The notes below the pieces were generated by a model that was not told where the DNA came from, ran no database searches, and saw only the letters and a program-made list of their open reading frames with translations. Shown here piece after piece: positions 7,783-16,700 of a DNA stretch of 40,331 nucleotides. The position numbers and the translations under genes were made by a program. How positions within the stretch are numbered: position 1 is the stretch's first letter; each line of letters begins with the position of its first letter. Source of the stretch: Nitrospirota bacterium (GTDB lineage: Bacteria; Nitrospirota; 9FT-COMBO-42-15; HDB-SIOI813); contig JACRHF010000092.1 of the NCBI GenBank assembly GCA_016217665.1, positions 1 through 40,331 of the forward strand, in the 5' to 3' direction.

Positions 7783-10700
7783 AAGGATGACATCTGAGGC
7801 ATTCAGAGTTTAGTGTCGTCTTATGTACCTTTTTCCCTCTGGCTGTATGGCATTCGATACATCCTCCTTTGTTCGTAAAGGCCCCTCCTGGATGACAGGC
7901 GGTGCAATTAGTCGGATTGGTCCCGGCATGATTGAGAGGGAAAGTTGTCGTAGGATGCGTGAAGGTCCAGGAGCTGGTGGACTTATGGCAGGTCTCACAG
8001 GTCGTCCAGTTATACGTTGTATGGCTCGCAGGCTTCGCAGGCGTACTGTAGCTCAAATGGCAACTCGAACACCCGGAGGTCGCCGTGCTATGCGTAAAGG
8101 CCCAGGCCGTCGTAGACTTGTGGCAGGTCTCGCAGGTCGTCCAGTTATTCGTCGTATGACTCGCAGGTTTTGCAGGATTGCTGTTTGTCAGATGACAGCC
8201 CGAACAGTTGGTGGTCACAGAGGGATGGATATGAGAGGTCCACGTTGTGATTGATTTATGGCAGTTCTCGCAGGTTGTGGAATATCTTGTCGTGTTGTTA
8301 ATATGTGTCGCAGGCCTCGTGCTGAGATGACAGCTCGAGCAGCCGGTGGTGGCCGTCGTATGGATAAACGTCCATGCCGTCGTGGACTTATGGCAGGTCT
8401 CGCAGGTCGTCCAGTTGTTCGTCGTATGACTCGCAGGCTTTGCCGGCGTACTGTAGCTCTGGTGGCAGCTCGAACACCCCGTCGTCGCCGTGGTATGTTT
8501 ACGCGAGGCCCATAAGGCTGTCGATATATGACAATTTTCACAGGTACTCGAATATGTCGTAGGATTGCTGGAATGACTTGCAGGCCTGTCACTGAGATGA
8601 CAGCTCGAACACCCGGTGGTGGCTGTGGTATGGATGAACGTCCATGCCGTCGTGGATTTATGGCAGGTCTCGCAGGTCGTCCAGTTATTCGTCGTATGAC
8701 TCGCAGGCTTTGCCGGCGTACTGTAGCTCTGGTGGCAGCTCGAACACCCGGTGGTGGCTGTGGTATGTTTACGCGATGACCAGGCCGTTGTTGATATATG
8801 ACAACTCTCACAGGTACTCGAATATGTCGTAGGATTGCTGGAATGACTTGCAGGCCTGTCACTGAGATGACAACTGGAGCAGTTGCTGCTTACCGATGGG
8901 TGAGTGTGCGATGTCCATGCAGTGATTGAGGTATGGCAGACCTCACAGGTTGTTGTGTTTTTTGCCGTACTAGTTGTGTGGCTAGCGGGTCTGCCATTGA
9001 TATGGCACCTTGAACAACCCTTACTCAATTGGACATGTTTAAAAGACCATGAAGTAAAGTTTGGCGAATGACATTCCGTACAGTTCTTGCTATATCCTTT
9101 GGAGAGATGATCAGACGCGGAGTTATATTGGCTGAGATGACAACTAAAGCATGCCGATGTCGTATTCCTGTAAACGCGGTTTCTGTGGCAGTCCTGACAT
9201 TCTGCCGTCCTGTGCCCTCCGATCAAGGGGTAGCCTGTCTTACTGTGATCAAACTGAGTGGGGTTCCATGTCTTTTCACTGTGACATTGAGCGCAGTTTT
9301 GGCTGCCAAATTGGTTGAAGTGTGGATCTGCATGACACTGGCTGCAATACCGGCTGGCCCCTTTATACTCTCCTTTAGTCTTGTGACAACTCGTACAGAC
9401 GATATCATTATGAACTCCTCTTAATTCAATGCCTCCCTCCTTCTTATGGTTAAATTTCCTTGGGAACCAGTCATTCTGTGTATGACATGAGCCGCACTCT
9501 TCTTTGAATTCCCCTTTGTGAATATCCTTATGGCAATCAATGCACTTTTCCGCCTTTGTCTTGTATCTCTTGTTCTCATGACACTTTTCACACTCTGTGC
9601 TTTTATGCTGTCCAATGAGCGGAAAATTCGTCTGTCTGTTATGGTCGAGGGTAGACTTTTTCCAATCCGCTGTGCTGTGGCATTTCGCACAGTTATTCCC
9701 CAATTCTTTTTTATGGGTATCGTCCTTCTCGTGACAATCATAGCAGCGGTCAGGCAGGGGCTTGTATTTTCCATCCGCATGACATTTCTCACAGGAGGTC
9801 TTTAAGTGCTTTCCGTCCAGCCTGTATCCCTCATACTCCCGGGCATTATGCTCAAAGAGGGACGGCTTCCAACCTTTCATGGTGTGGCAGGCCTCGCACT
9901 TCTTATCTTTAAACTGTCCCTTATGCGTATCCTTATGACAGTCCGAGTTATCACAGCTCTTGTAATTTAAAGGCTTGTAGCGCCCCTGAACGTGACACTT
10001 CTCACAGACCGTTTCTACATGCTTTCCCTCTAATTTATATCCCATGTACTTGGGTTCATTATGCTCAAAGAGGGACGGCTTCCACCCTTTCAGGGTATGA
10101 CAGGCCTCGCACTTCTTATCTTTAAACTGTCCCCTGTGGGTATCCTTATGACAGTCCGAGTTATCGCAGCTCTTGGTATTCAGAGGCTTGTAACGCCCCT
10201 TTACGTGACACTTCTCACAGGCCGTCTTTATATGTTTTCCTTCAAGTTTATATCCGGTATATTCCGGTGCCGCATGATTAAAGAGGGATGGTTTCCAACC
10301 CTTGATGTTATGGCAGGCCTCACAGACCTGATCTGTAAACTGCCTTTTGTGCGGGTCATTGTGGCAGGCTGAATTGTTGCAGGTTTTAAAAGGGATCCCG
10401 GTGAGTTGGTTACTCTTGTGACACTTGTCACATTTTACCTGGAGATGCTTATCGATGAGGGGATATTTTGTTTTGGCGTGGTCTGTGGGGACCTTTTTCC
10501 AACTCTCGGTTGTGTGACACTCTTTGCATGCTGGTTTATCTTTATGAGGATCTTTATGACAGGTACGACACTCTTCAAACTTATCAACCCGATATCTATT
10601 TTTTACATGACACTTATCACACTGAGTCTCAATATGTTTGCCAGTAAGGGCATACTTTGAATCCCTGTCATGATTGAATTTTTCAATTTCCTTCCATCCC

Positions 10701-11200
10701 TTGATGTTGTGACAGCGCTCACAGTCCCTGTCCAGTTCCCCTTTATGTTTATCTTTATGACAGGAGATACACTCTTGGGACAGGCCTGTATAATTCCCCC
10801 CTTTTTTATGACACTTCTCGCATTTGGCAGTGGAGTGTTTATCCAGGAGGGGATAATCTGTATCTTTGTGATTGAACTTATCCTTTTCCAGTGAGACTAT
10901 TTTAAAACTTCCACCCTTGTGGTCCGTGTGGCATTTAATGCAAGCATCTGTATACTTTGCATGGACCCCCGCCTTTTTCCTGATCCTCTCTGCCAGCTTA
11001 TCGTGGCAATCAAGACATTTAGTGTCAGGGATCCCGCCTCCCAGGGCGTGGCATTTCGTGCAGCTTGTAATTCCCTCGTATTTTTTATGAGGAGATGTGA
11101 GGTCTCCTGGACTTATCAACGATCCAATGCCTTCCTGCGCCAGGGCCGGTGAGCAAGACAGAAGAATCATCATGATAAGGAATAATTTTTTAAGCAGCAT
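7769..11200 (-). CDS. Giant multiheme cytochrome c (about 49 haem motifs)
   Basis: An 1143-aa exported protein. The signal peptide MLLKKLFLIMMILLSCSPALA could be cut after ALA, or at the Cys if LLSC acts as a lipobox. Counting by eye I find 46 CX2CH and 3 CX4CH motifs (CNNSACH and two CDNSDCH), one haem per about 23 residues, with many extra His as distal ligands. The first two-thirds is Lys-rich with a recurring block (CEACH..KGWKPSLF.H......GYKLEGKH....CEKCH). From about residue 735 the protein becomes Ser/Thr-rich with a two-haem unit (GCSSCH..., CETCHKSTTAW) repeated many times. The gene starts 6 bp after the b-cytochrome gene and overlaps the barrel gene. It probably forms a periplasmic-to-surface haem wire; whether it leaves the cell cannot be told from sequence. 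Confidence 0.93.
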   Translation of the reverse strand: MLLKKLFLIMMILLSCSPALAQEGIGSLISPGDLTSPHKKYEGITSCTKCHALGGGIPDTKCLDCHDKLAERIRKKAGVHAKYTDACIKCHTDHKGGSFKIVSLEKDKFNHKDTDYPLLDKHSTAKCEKCHKKGGNYTGLSQECISCHKDKHKGELDRDCERCHNIKGWKEIEKFNHDRDSKYALTGKHIETQCDKCHVKNRYRVDKFEECRTCHKDPHKDKPACKECHTTESWKKVPTDHAKTKYPLIDKHLQVKCDKCHKSNQLTGIPFKTCNNSACHNDPHKRQFTDQVCEACHNIKGWKPSLFNHAAPEYTGYKLEGKHIKTACEKCHVKGRYKPLNTKSCDNSDCHKDTHRGQFKDKKCEACHTLKGWKPSLFEHNEPKYMGYKLEGKHVETVCEKCHVQGRYKPLNYKSCDNSDCHKDTHKGQFKDKKCEACHTMKGWKPSLFEHNAREYEGYRLDGKHLKTSCEKCHADGKYKPLPDRCYDCHEKDDTHKKELGNNCAKCHSTADWKKSTLDHNRQTNFPLIGQHKSTECEKCHENKRYKTKAEKCIDCHKDIHKGEFKEECGSCHTQNDWFPRKFNHKKEGGIELRGVHNDIVCTSCHKTKGEYKGASRYCSQCHADPHFNQFGSQNCAQCHSEKTWNPTQFDHSKTGYPLIGGHRTAECQDCHRNRVYRNTTSACFSCHLSQYNSASDHLSKGYSKNCTECHSPNFTSWSFKHVQLSKGCSRCHINGRPASHTTSTAKNTTTCEVCHTSITAWTSHTHPSVSSNCSSCHLSDRPASHSSNPTTYSSTCESCHISTTAWSSRKHTTATTGCSSCHQSYSTPAKPASHTTNNWTTCETCHKSTTAWTFIHTTATTGCSSCHLSDRPASHSSNPTTYSSTCENCHISTALWASRKHTTATTGCSSCHQSYSTPAKPASHTTNNWTTCETCHKSTTAWTFIHTTATTGCSSCHLSTRPATHINNTTRYSTTCENCHKSITTWTSHIHPSVTTNCSGCHLTNSNPAKPASHTTNNWTTCETCHKSTTAWAFTHSTATSGCSSCHLSYSTPAKPASHTTYNWTTCETCHKSTSSWTFTHPTTTFPLNHAGTNPTNCTACHPGGAFTNKGGCIECHTARGKKVHKTTLNSECLRCHPYGTH
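8311..8850. repeat. Two near-identical 270-bp tandem units inside the cytochrome gene
   Basis: Bases 8311-8580 and 8581-8850 match almost base for base at an exact 270-bp offset (for example tccatgccgtcgtgga at 8371 and 8641). Each encodes 90 residues with four CxxCH motifs. More diverged copies continue on both sides (from about 7960 to 8310 and from 8851). The unit is in frame, so gain or loss of copies would lengthen or shorten the haem array by four haems without breaking the reading frame. Confidence 0.85.
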
Positions 11201-11206
11201 AGTTGT

Positions 11207-12103
11207 TTACGCCGTATGTGTGGACCGGAACAAATAATAGATAACGACATGTAACATCATGATCAAAAACATCACAATCGCTAAAGGGATATGAACAATA
11301 TGCCAGTAATGCAGAAGTCTATGGGATGTGGAAAGATAATTCCTTTTTCTGATCAGGGCAGCCTTTTTCTTGAGGAGGAAATCGATCTCCTTTCTTATCT
11401 TCCGCGGGATGTGGTAGTTGGTTTTTAATATCCTGTTTAACTGAAATATTCGGTAAGAAATCGTAACATCGCTCTGAAGCGTTACCAGAAGGGTTTTTAG
11501 TAAGCCAATATTTTCAGAATCAATGTCTGCCGCATTGATGACCTTGCTGAAATCAGAGATTTTAATTCCTCCTGAATATTTAGTTAACTGGGCTTCAATG
11601 GTTTCTATCGTACATTCGATATCGTGGACTTCCAGTTCGGTCCCTGCCAGACTCCTCGGTATCTGCACATAGATATATCTTCCTAATATTCCAAAGATCA
11701 TTGTGATGATCATGGACCAAAAGCTGGTCGCGATGATCCCGCCGAACTTGAATGTGGTATGAAGGGTGACAAACAGGGGGCCCAGAATGCCCAAGAACAT
11801 GTGGGCCGTCAGCCAATGACGCAATGAACCAAAGGATGTGAACCATGCAATCCTCTTACGAACACTGTAGAGCATCATGATCACCATCATTCCAGAACCG
11901 AGCCATCCAAGAAGATGCCAGATTCCCTTTCCTGGTTCATAGATCACGGGATATTCTTTCAGGTAATCATACTGGTGCATCAGGTGCAACATACTATAGT
12001 CTGGCTCGTATCTCTCCATGTAGCTTTCATAGCCTCCGGCACATAAGGTCAGCAGGAGGGTGATAATAAGAAACAGATAAAGAGTAAAGTCTTCTTTATT
12101 CAT
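11207..12103 (-). CDS. Membrane b-type cytochrome-like protein of the electron-transfer operon
   Basis: A 298-aa integral membrane protein with about five helices: roughly residues 6-24, 62-81, 94-117, 122-147 and 266-291. Candidate haem ligands lie in helices: H63, H96, H101, H115, H265, H268, H271 and H285, the pattern of a di-haem b561-like quinone/cytochrome b protein. A soluble, partly helical insert (about 150-255) separates helices 4 and 5. It is the first gene of the operon, followed after 6 bp by the multiheme cytochrome. ATG 12103 lacks a clear Shine-Dalgarno. A strong promoter with a palindrome lies about 20 bp upstream. It likely exchanges electrons between quinol and the periplasmic haem chain (inference). 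No close named family is recognised, so the exact haem number is uncertain. Confidence 0.75.
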   Translation of the reverse strand: MNKEDFTLYLFLIITLLLTLCAGGYESYMERYEPDYSMLHLMHQYDYLKEYPVIYEPGKGIWHLLGWLGSGMMVIMMLYSVRKRIAWFTSFGSLRHWLTAHMFLGILGPLFVTLHTTFKFGGIIATSFWSMIITMIFGILGRYIYVQIPRSLAGTELEVHDIECTIETIEAQLTKYSGGIKISDFSKVINAADIDSENIGLLKTLLVTLQSDVTISYRIFQLNRILKTNYHIPRKIRKEIDFLLKKKAALIRKRNYLSTSHRLLHYWHIVHIPLAIVMFLIMMLHVVIYYLFRSTHTA

Positions 12104-12121
12104 AATTTATCGGTTATACGA

Positions 12122-12157
12122 CTTTGGGATTTTATTCCCAAATATATTATTTGTCAA
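12122..12157 (-). promoter_or_regulatory. Promoter with palindromic operator, cytochrome operon (copy 1)
   Basis: On the minus strand: TTGACA (12157-12152), a 17-bp spacer and TAAAAT (12134-12129). The palindrome TTGGGAATAAAATCCCAA (12141-12124) covers the -10 box. Transcription should start near 12122, about 19 nt before the ATG. The same arrangement, 32 of 36 bases identical and 20 of 20 over the palindrome plus two flanking bases, occurs at 28838-28873 before the ATP-grasp operon. The half-site geometry TGGGA-N6-TCCCA equals that of CRP/FNR-family sites; its position over the -10 suggests repression. Confidence 0.8.
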
Positions 12158-12309
12158 GTTTTTAAAAAGGAGAGGTTTTTTAAAAAAGGCCATTTTTCTG
12201 ATTATTGACGTTTTATCGTGAGTTATATTAGGATGTATTTACTTTTCGGGTTTTTCCGTAGATATATAATAAGGATTAAGGCCGCAGAAATCCAGATAGA
12301 ATCTTTACA

Positions 12310-13551
12310 ATGGACGTGGAATCCCCTGACAATCCAAACGATTCTGAAGAGACAGAGGGCTCGCAGAGAGTCCCCTCCTCTGATCCTTTAAAGACCTACC
12401 TGAAAGAGATGCGGTCTGTGGCCCTTCTCACAAGAGAGGAGGAGACTGGCCTTGTTAAAGAGATCGAACAATACAGGATGACCATTGCGGGGGAGCTGTT
12501 AAAAACCAGGATTACCCTTGAGGAGCTTAACCACCTCATAAACAGAGGGGATAAAAAGAGGAGGGGGGAACAGACACCCGACTATCTGATTGACGAAGGT
12601 CTGGCGAATGAAGACAGGCAGGAATTGACGGATATCCTTGAGGCGATAAAAGAGGCCGTTTCGATCTGGGGTAAGGAAAAGGACCGGGAGAGGCTGATAC
12701 AACTTCTCGTCTTTATCGAGAAACAGGCCCACATCTTTGAAAGGGTGATTGAAAGATTGATAGCGCTGAACCAGAAAGAACTGGAAGAGGTGATCAGGAA
12801 CACCAGTGTCCTGGAAGATAAGATAAAAAGGGCAAAAGACCATCTCATCAGGGCAAATCTCCGCCTTGTCGTCAGTATAGCACGAAGGTACGCAAACAGA
12901 GGACTCCAGCTCCCTGATCTGATTCAGGAGGGGAATATCGGGTTAATGATTGCCATGGATAAATTTGAATATCAGAGGGGGTTCAGGTTCTCAACGTATG
13001 CGACCTGGTGGATACGCCAGTCCATATTAAAGGCGGTTGCCAACCAGGGAAAGACCATCCGTGTCCCGCTTCACATGCTTGGCGTTATCAATAAGTTTGT
13101 CCGTACCTCCCATTATCTTTTACAGGAGAAGGGAAGAGAGCCTACTGCTGAAGAACTCTCCGAGAAAATGGGGCTCTCCGTTGAAAAGATAAGGGAGATA
13201 TTAAAGACCATGCAGGAACCGCTATCCCTTGAGAGGCCTGTGGGCAGCGAGGGGGATGCCCTGCTGGAGGATTTTATAGAGGATTCTCAGCCAACAGCCC
13301 CCCATGATGAGATCGTTAAAAATGAACTGGCCGGACAGATCAACGAAACCCTGTCCACCCTCTCCCCCCGTGAGGAGAAGGTCTTGAGGATGAGATTTGG
13401 CATCGGGGAATCTAAGAGTTATACACTGGATGAGGTGGGGGAATACTTTCATCTGAGCCGGAAGAGGGTGCGTCAGATTGAGGCAAAGGCCCTCAGAAAA
13501 CTCCGCCACCCCCGGCATGCTAAGAATCTACGGACGTTCTCAGATAAGTAA
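12310..13551 (+). CDS. RpoD-like (group 1/2) RNA polymerase sigma factor
   Basis: A 413-aa sigma-70 family protein without region 1.1. Region 1.2 (DPLKTYLKEMRSVALLTREEE), an inserted helical non-conserved region (about 75-170), region 2 (LIQEGNIGLMIAMDKF..FRFSTYATWWIRQ), region 3 (REPTAEELSEKMGLS) and region 4 (LSPREEKVLRMRFGIG...RVRQIEAKALRKLRHP) are all complete. Two promoter-reading positions differ from E. coli RpoD: T440 (-10 contact) is Leu in WWIRQSIL, and E585 (-35 contact) is Lys in LSRKRVRQ. It is therefore probably an alternative sigma factor. It is divergent from the cytochrome operon. A TATAAT at 12265-12270 is a possible -10 with no good -35. ATG 12310 has only a weak ribosome-binding site. 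The stop codon abuts a palindromic element. Confidence 0.9.
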   Translation: MDVESPDNPNDSEETEGSQRVPSSDPLKTYLKEMRSVALLTREEETGLVKEIEQYRMTIAGELLKTRITLEELNHLINRGDKKRRGEQTPDYLIDEGLANEDRQELTDILEAIKEAVSIWGKEKDRERLIQLLVFIEKQAHIFERVIERLIALNQKELEEVIRNTSVLEDKIKRAKDHLIRANLRLVVSIARRYANRGLQLPDLIQEGNIGLMIAMDKFEYQRGFRFSTYATWWIRQSILKAVANQGKTIRVPLHMLGVINKFVRTSHYLLQEKGREPTAEELSEKMGLSVEKIREILKTMQEPLSLERPVGSEGDALLEDFIEDSQPTAPHDEIVKNELAGQINETLSTLSPREEKVLRMRFGIGESKSYTLDEVGEYFHLSRKRVRQIEAKALRKLRHPRHAKNLRTFSDK

Positions 13552-13759
13552 AGATGATGCTGAAAACTACGGGGCACCCATTGCTACGAAGTAAATGCAA
13601 TGGGTCGTGCGGCGTCAGAGCATTGGATTTGAGCCTCAACGTACACGACCCGTTGCATTTCGCTTCGCGAGCAACGGGTACCCCGACGCCTCGACTCAAA
13701 TCCAATGCTCTTCCTTCGGGTACCCACAAAGTGGGTGTGGGTAGTTTTGAGCATCATCT
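13552..13759. repeat. 208-bp compound palindromic element between convergent genes
   Basis: The ends are inverted repeats: 13552-13570 and 13741-13759 match in 18 of 19 positions. Inside, a 37-39-bp arm pair (13573-13609 against 13644-13682) is inverted with few mismatches, and each arm is itself a hairpin (ACCCATTGC/GCAATGGGT; ACCCGTTGC/GCAACGGGT). A second pair, GAGCATTGGATTTGAG (13619-13634) against its exact complement at 13695-13710, interleaves with the first, giving an A-B-A'-B' order. A further hairpin ACCCAC-aaa-GTGGGT lies at 13722-13736. It fills the gap between the sigma gene and the efflux operon and has no credible ORF. It is most likely a non-autonomous mobile/REP-like element; it could also act as a bidirectional terminator. 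Confidence 0.8.
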
Positions 13760-13786
13760 CAGCACATTAAGGTTATTTGAACAGCT

Positions 13787-16700
13787 TTATTTGAGGTGCC
13801 AGCCGCGCCAAAGGGTATATATGGCCGGGATGACCACGAGGGTCAATATCGTTGATGATACCATCCCGCCTACCATCGGAGCTGCGATCCTCTTCATCAC
13901 CTCTGAACCTGTGCCGCTTCCCCACATGATCGGGAGGAGGCCTGCCATGATTGCGACTACTGTCATCATCTTGGGCCTGACCCTCTCCACTGCCCCCTCC
14001 ATGACTGCAGCGTGCAGATCCTTTATGGTCTGCATCTCGTGGCGGTTGAACCTCTCCTGATAGGCATGATCTAAGTAAATCAACATGACCACTCCGGTCT
14101 CTGCCGCGACACCTGCAAGGGCAATAAAACCCACCCCAACGGCAATACTCATGTTATACCCCAGCAGATACATCAGCCACACCCCTCCAACCATTGCAAA
14201 GGGTAAAGAGAGCATGACTATCAGTGTCTCCGCAACGTTGCCAAAATTAAAATAAAGGAGCAGGAATATGATGGCGAGTGTCAATGGGACGATGACCTTA
14301 AGCTTTCCATAGGCCCTTTCCATATACTCATACTGGCCGCTCCATGTGACATAATAGCCGGGTGGGAATTTTACCTTTTCTAATACCGCCTTTTGGGCAT
14401 CTGCCACATAACTTCCAATATCCCTCCCCCGCACATCCACATAGACCCATGTGTTTAATGAAGCATTTTCAGTCTTTATGCCCGCCACCCCCTTGCTCAA
14501 TCTTATATCAGCTATCTGGGATAGCGGTATGTACTCCCCATGCATAGTGGGTATCAGGACACGGCCTATCTTATCGACACTATCCCTAAGCTCCCTCTTG
14601 TATCTCACATTCACAGGATATCTCTCAAGACCCTCAACTGTGGTCGTTATATTTTCTCCGCCGATGGCAGACATGATAACCTGCTGTATATCCTCTATCT
14701 TCAGGCCATATCTTGCTGCCTCATCCCTCTTTATATCTATATCCACATAATAGCCACCGATAATCCTCTCTGCAAAGGCGCTGGCCGTTCCGGGCACATT
14801 CTTTAGGGCCCCTTCAATATCCACTGCTAACTGTTCTATGGTCTTTAAATCTTTTCCAAAGACCTTCACTCCCACAGGCGTCCTGATACCGGTTGCCAGC
14901 ATATCCACCCTGTTCTTTATAGGCATGGACCACTGGATAGGCACGCCCGGCATCTCCAGTGCCACACTCATCTCCTGAACAAGCTTATCCACAGTCATAC
15001 CAGGCCTCCACTGACTCTCTGGTTTCAGATTTATCGTCGTCTCAAACATCTCAAGCGGCGCCGGATCTGTGGCTGTCTGCGCCCTCCCTACTTTCCCAAA
15101 GACCTGTTCTACCTCCGGGAAAGATTTGATAATCCTGTCGGTGGTCTGGAGAAGCTCTCCTATCTTTGTAACTGAAACGCCAGGAAAGGTCGCTGTCATG
15201 AACATAAGGGAGCCTTCATACAGTGTTGGCATAAACTCACTCCCGAGTCTTTTAAACGGATAGAGGGTTGCCACAAGCACTAAAATTGCCAGCAGAAGGG
15301 TGAGAATCTTTATACGAAGGACAATATTTATGACGGGTCTATAGACCCATATCATTAACCGTGTGATAGGATTTTTTCTCTCCGGAAGGATCCGTCCTCT
15401 TATGAAAATCCCCATCAATACAGGTACAAGAGTTATTGACAGCAAGGCCGATGCCGCCATGGCAAATGTCTTGGTGAATGCCAGAGGTTTAAAGAGCCTC
15501 CCCTCCTGGGCCTCCAGAGTAAAAACAGGCATGAATGAGACGGTGATGATGAGGAGGGAGAAAAACAGCGGCGGCCCGACCTCTTTTGCTGCGTCAAGCA
15601 CTATCTCCCAGTGGTCCTTCCTGCCCCCTTCCCTTTCGATATGCTTATGGGCATTTTCTATCATCACGATGGCGCCGTCTATCATAGCGCCGATGGCAAT
15701 AGCAATGCCGCCAAGACTCATGATATTGGCATTGATCTTGAGATAATACATGATAGCGAAGGATAGGAGGATGGCCACAGGAAGCATAAGGATGGCAACG
15801 AGGGCGCTCCTGAAATGAAGGAGAAAGACGATGCAGACAAGGGAGACGATGAGAGACTCTTCAATGAGCTTTTCCTTCAGCGTATCTATCGCCCTGTGAA
15901 TGAGGTCACCCCTGTCATATGTCGTGATAATTTGTACGCCTGGTGGAAGACCGGGTTTTAGTTCTTCTATCTTCTTCTTGACATTATCTATAACCTTCAG
16001 GGCATTTTCACCAAACCGCATAATAACAATTCCACCCACGACCTCACCCTCGCCATCTCTGTCCACAATCCCACGTCGCTCATCCGGCCCAAGCTCAACT
16101 CTTGCTATATTCTGTACCCTGATAGGTGTTCCACTCCGGTCTACCTTGAGCACGATATTTTCTATGTCAGGTATCTTCTTGATATATCCAAGCCCCCTGA
16201 CCATGTACTCACGCTCTGTCAGCTCAACGACTCTACCCCCAACATCAATATTGCTCATCTTGATAGAGTCTATGACATCTTTAAGTGAGATGTTATAGGT
16301 GATGAGCTTACTGGGGTCTATATTCACCTGATACTGCTTAACGAAGCCGCCGATGGATGCCACTTCAGAGACCCCTGGCACCTTTGTCAGTTGATACCGG
16401 ACATACCAGTCCTGGATACTCCGGAGCTCTGCAAGGTCATATCCCTTCCCCTCTATGCTATATTCAAAGACCCATCCGACCCCGGTAGCATCCGGCCCCA
16501 GGGAGGGCGAGACCCCTCCGGGGAGTTTTCCCGCAGCAAAGTTAAGATATTCTAAGACCCTTGATCTTGCCCAGTAGATATCCGTCCCATCTTCAAAAAT
16601 AATATAGACGAAGGATACACCAAAGAAAGAAAAGCCCCTCACCACCTTGGCCTTAGGAACCGCCAACATTGCTGTGGTAAGGGGATATGTGACCTGGTCT

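Noticed and set aside
8215-8862. 215-aa minus-strand ORF (and plus-strand ORFs at 7823-8254, 8258-8515, 8528-8779) in the cytochrome region
   Set aside because: They are frame shadows of the repetitive CxxCH gene; composition (Arg/Pro-rich repeats) follows the DNA repeat, and the real frame has a clear signal peptide and 49 haem motifs.
8241-8900. Regular repeats that could suggest a CRISPR-like array
   Set aside because: The repeat is 270 bp, in frame and encodes haem motifs; there are no short direct repeats with unique spacers and no cas genes.
13554-14060. 168-aa plus-strand ORF after the sigma factor gene
   Set aside because: It starts in the palindromic element and runs antisense through the cusA 3' end; no ribosome-binding site or protein-like composition.
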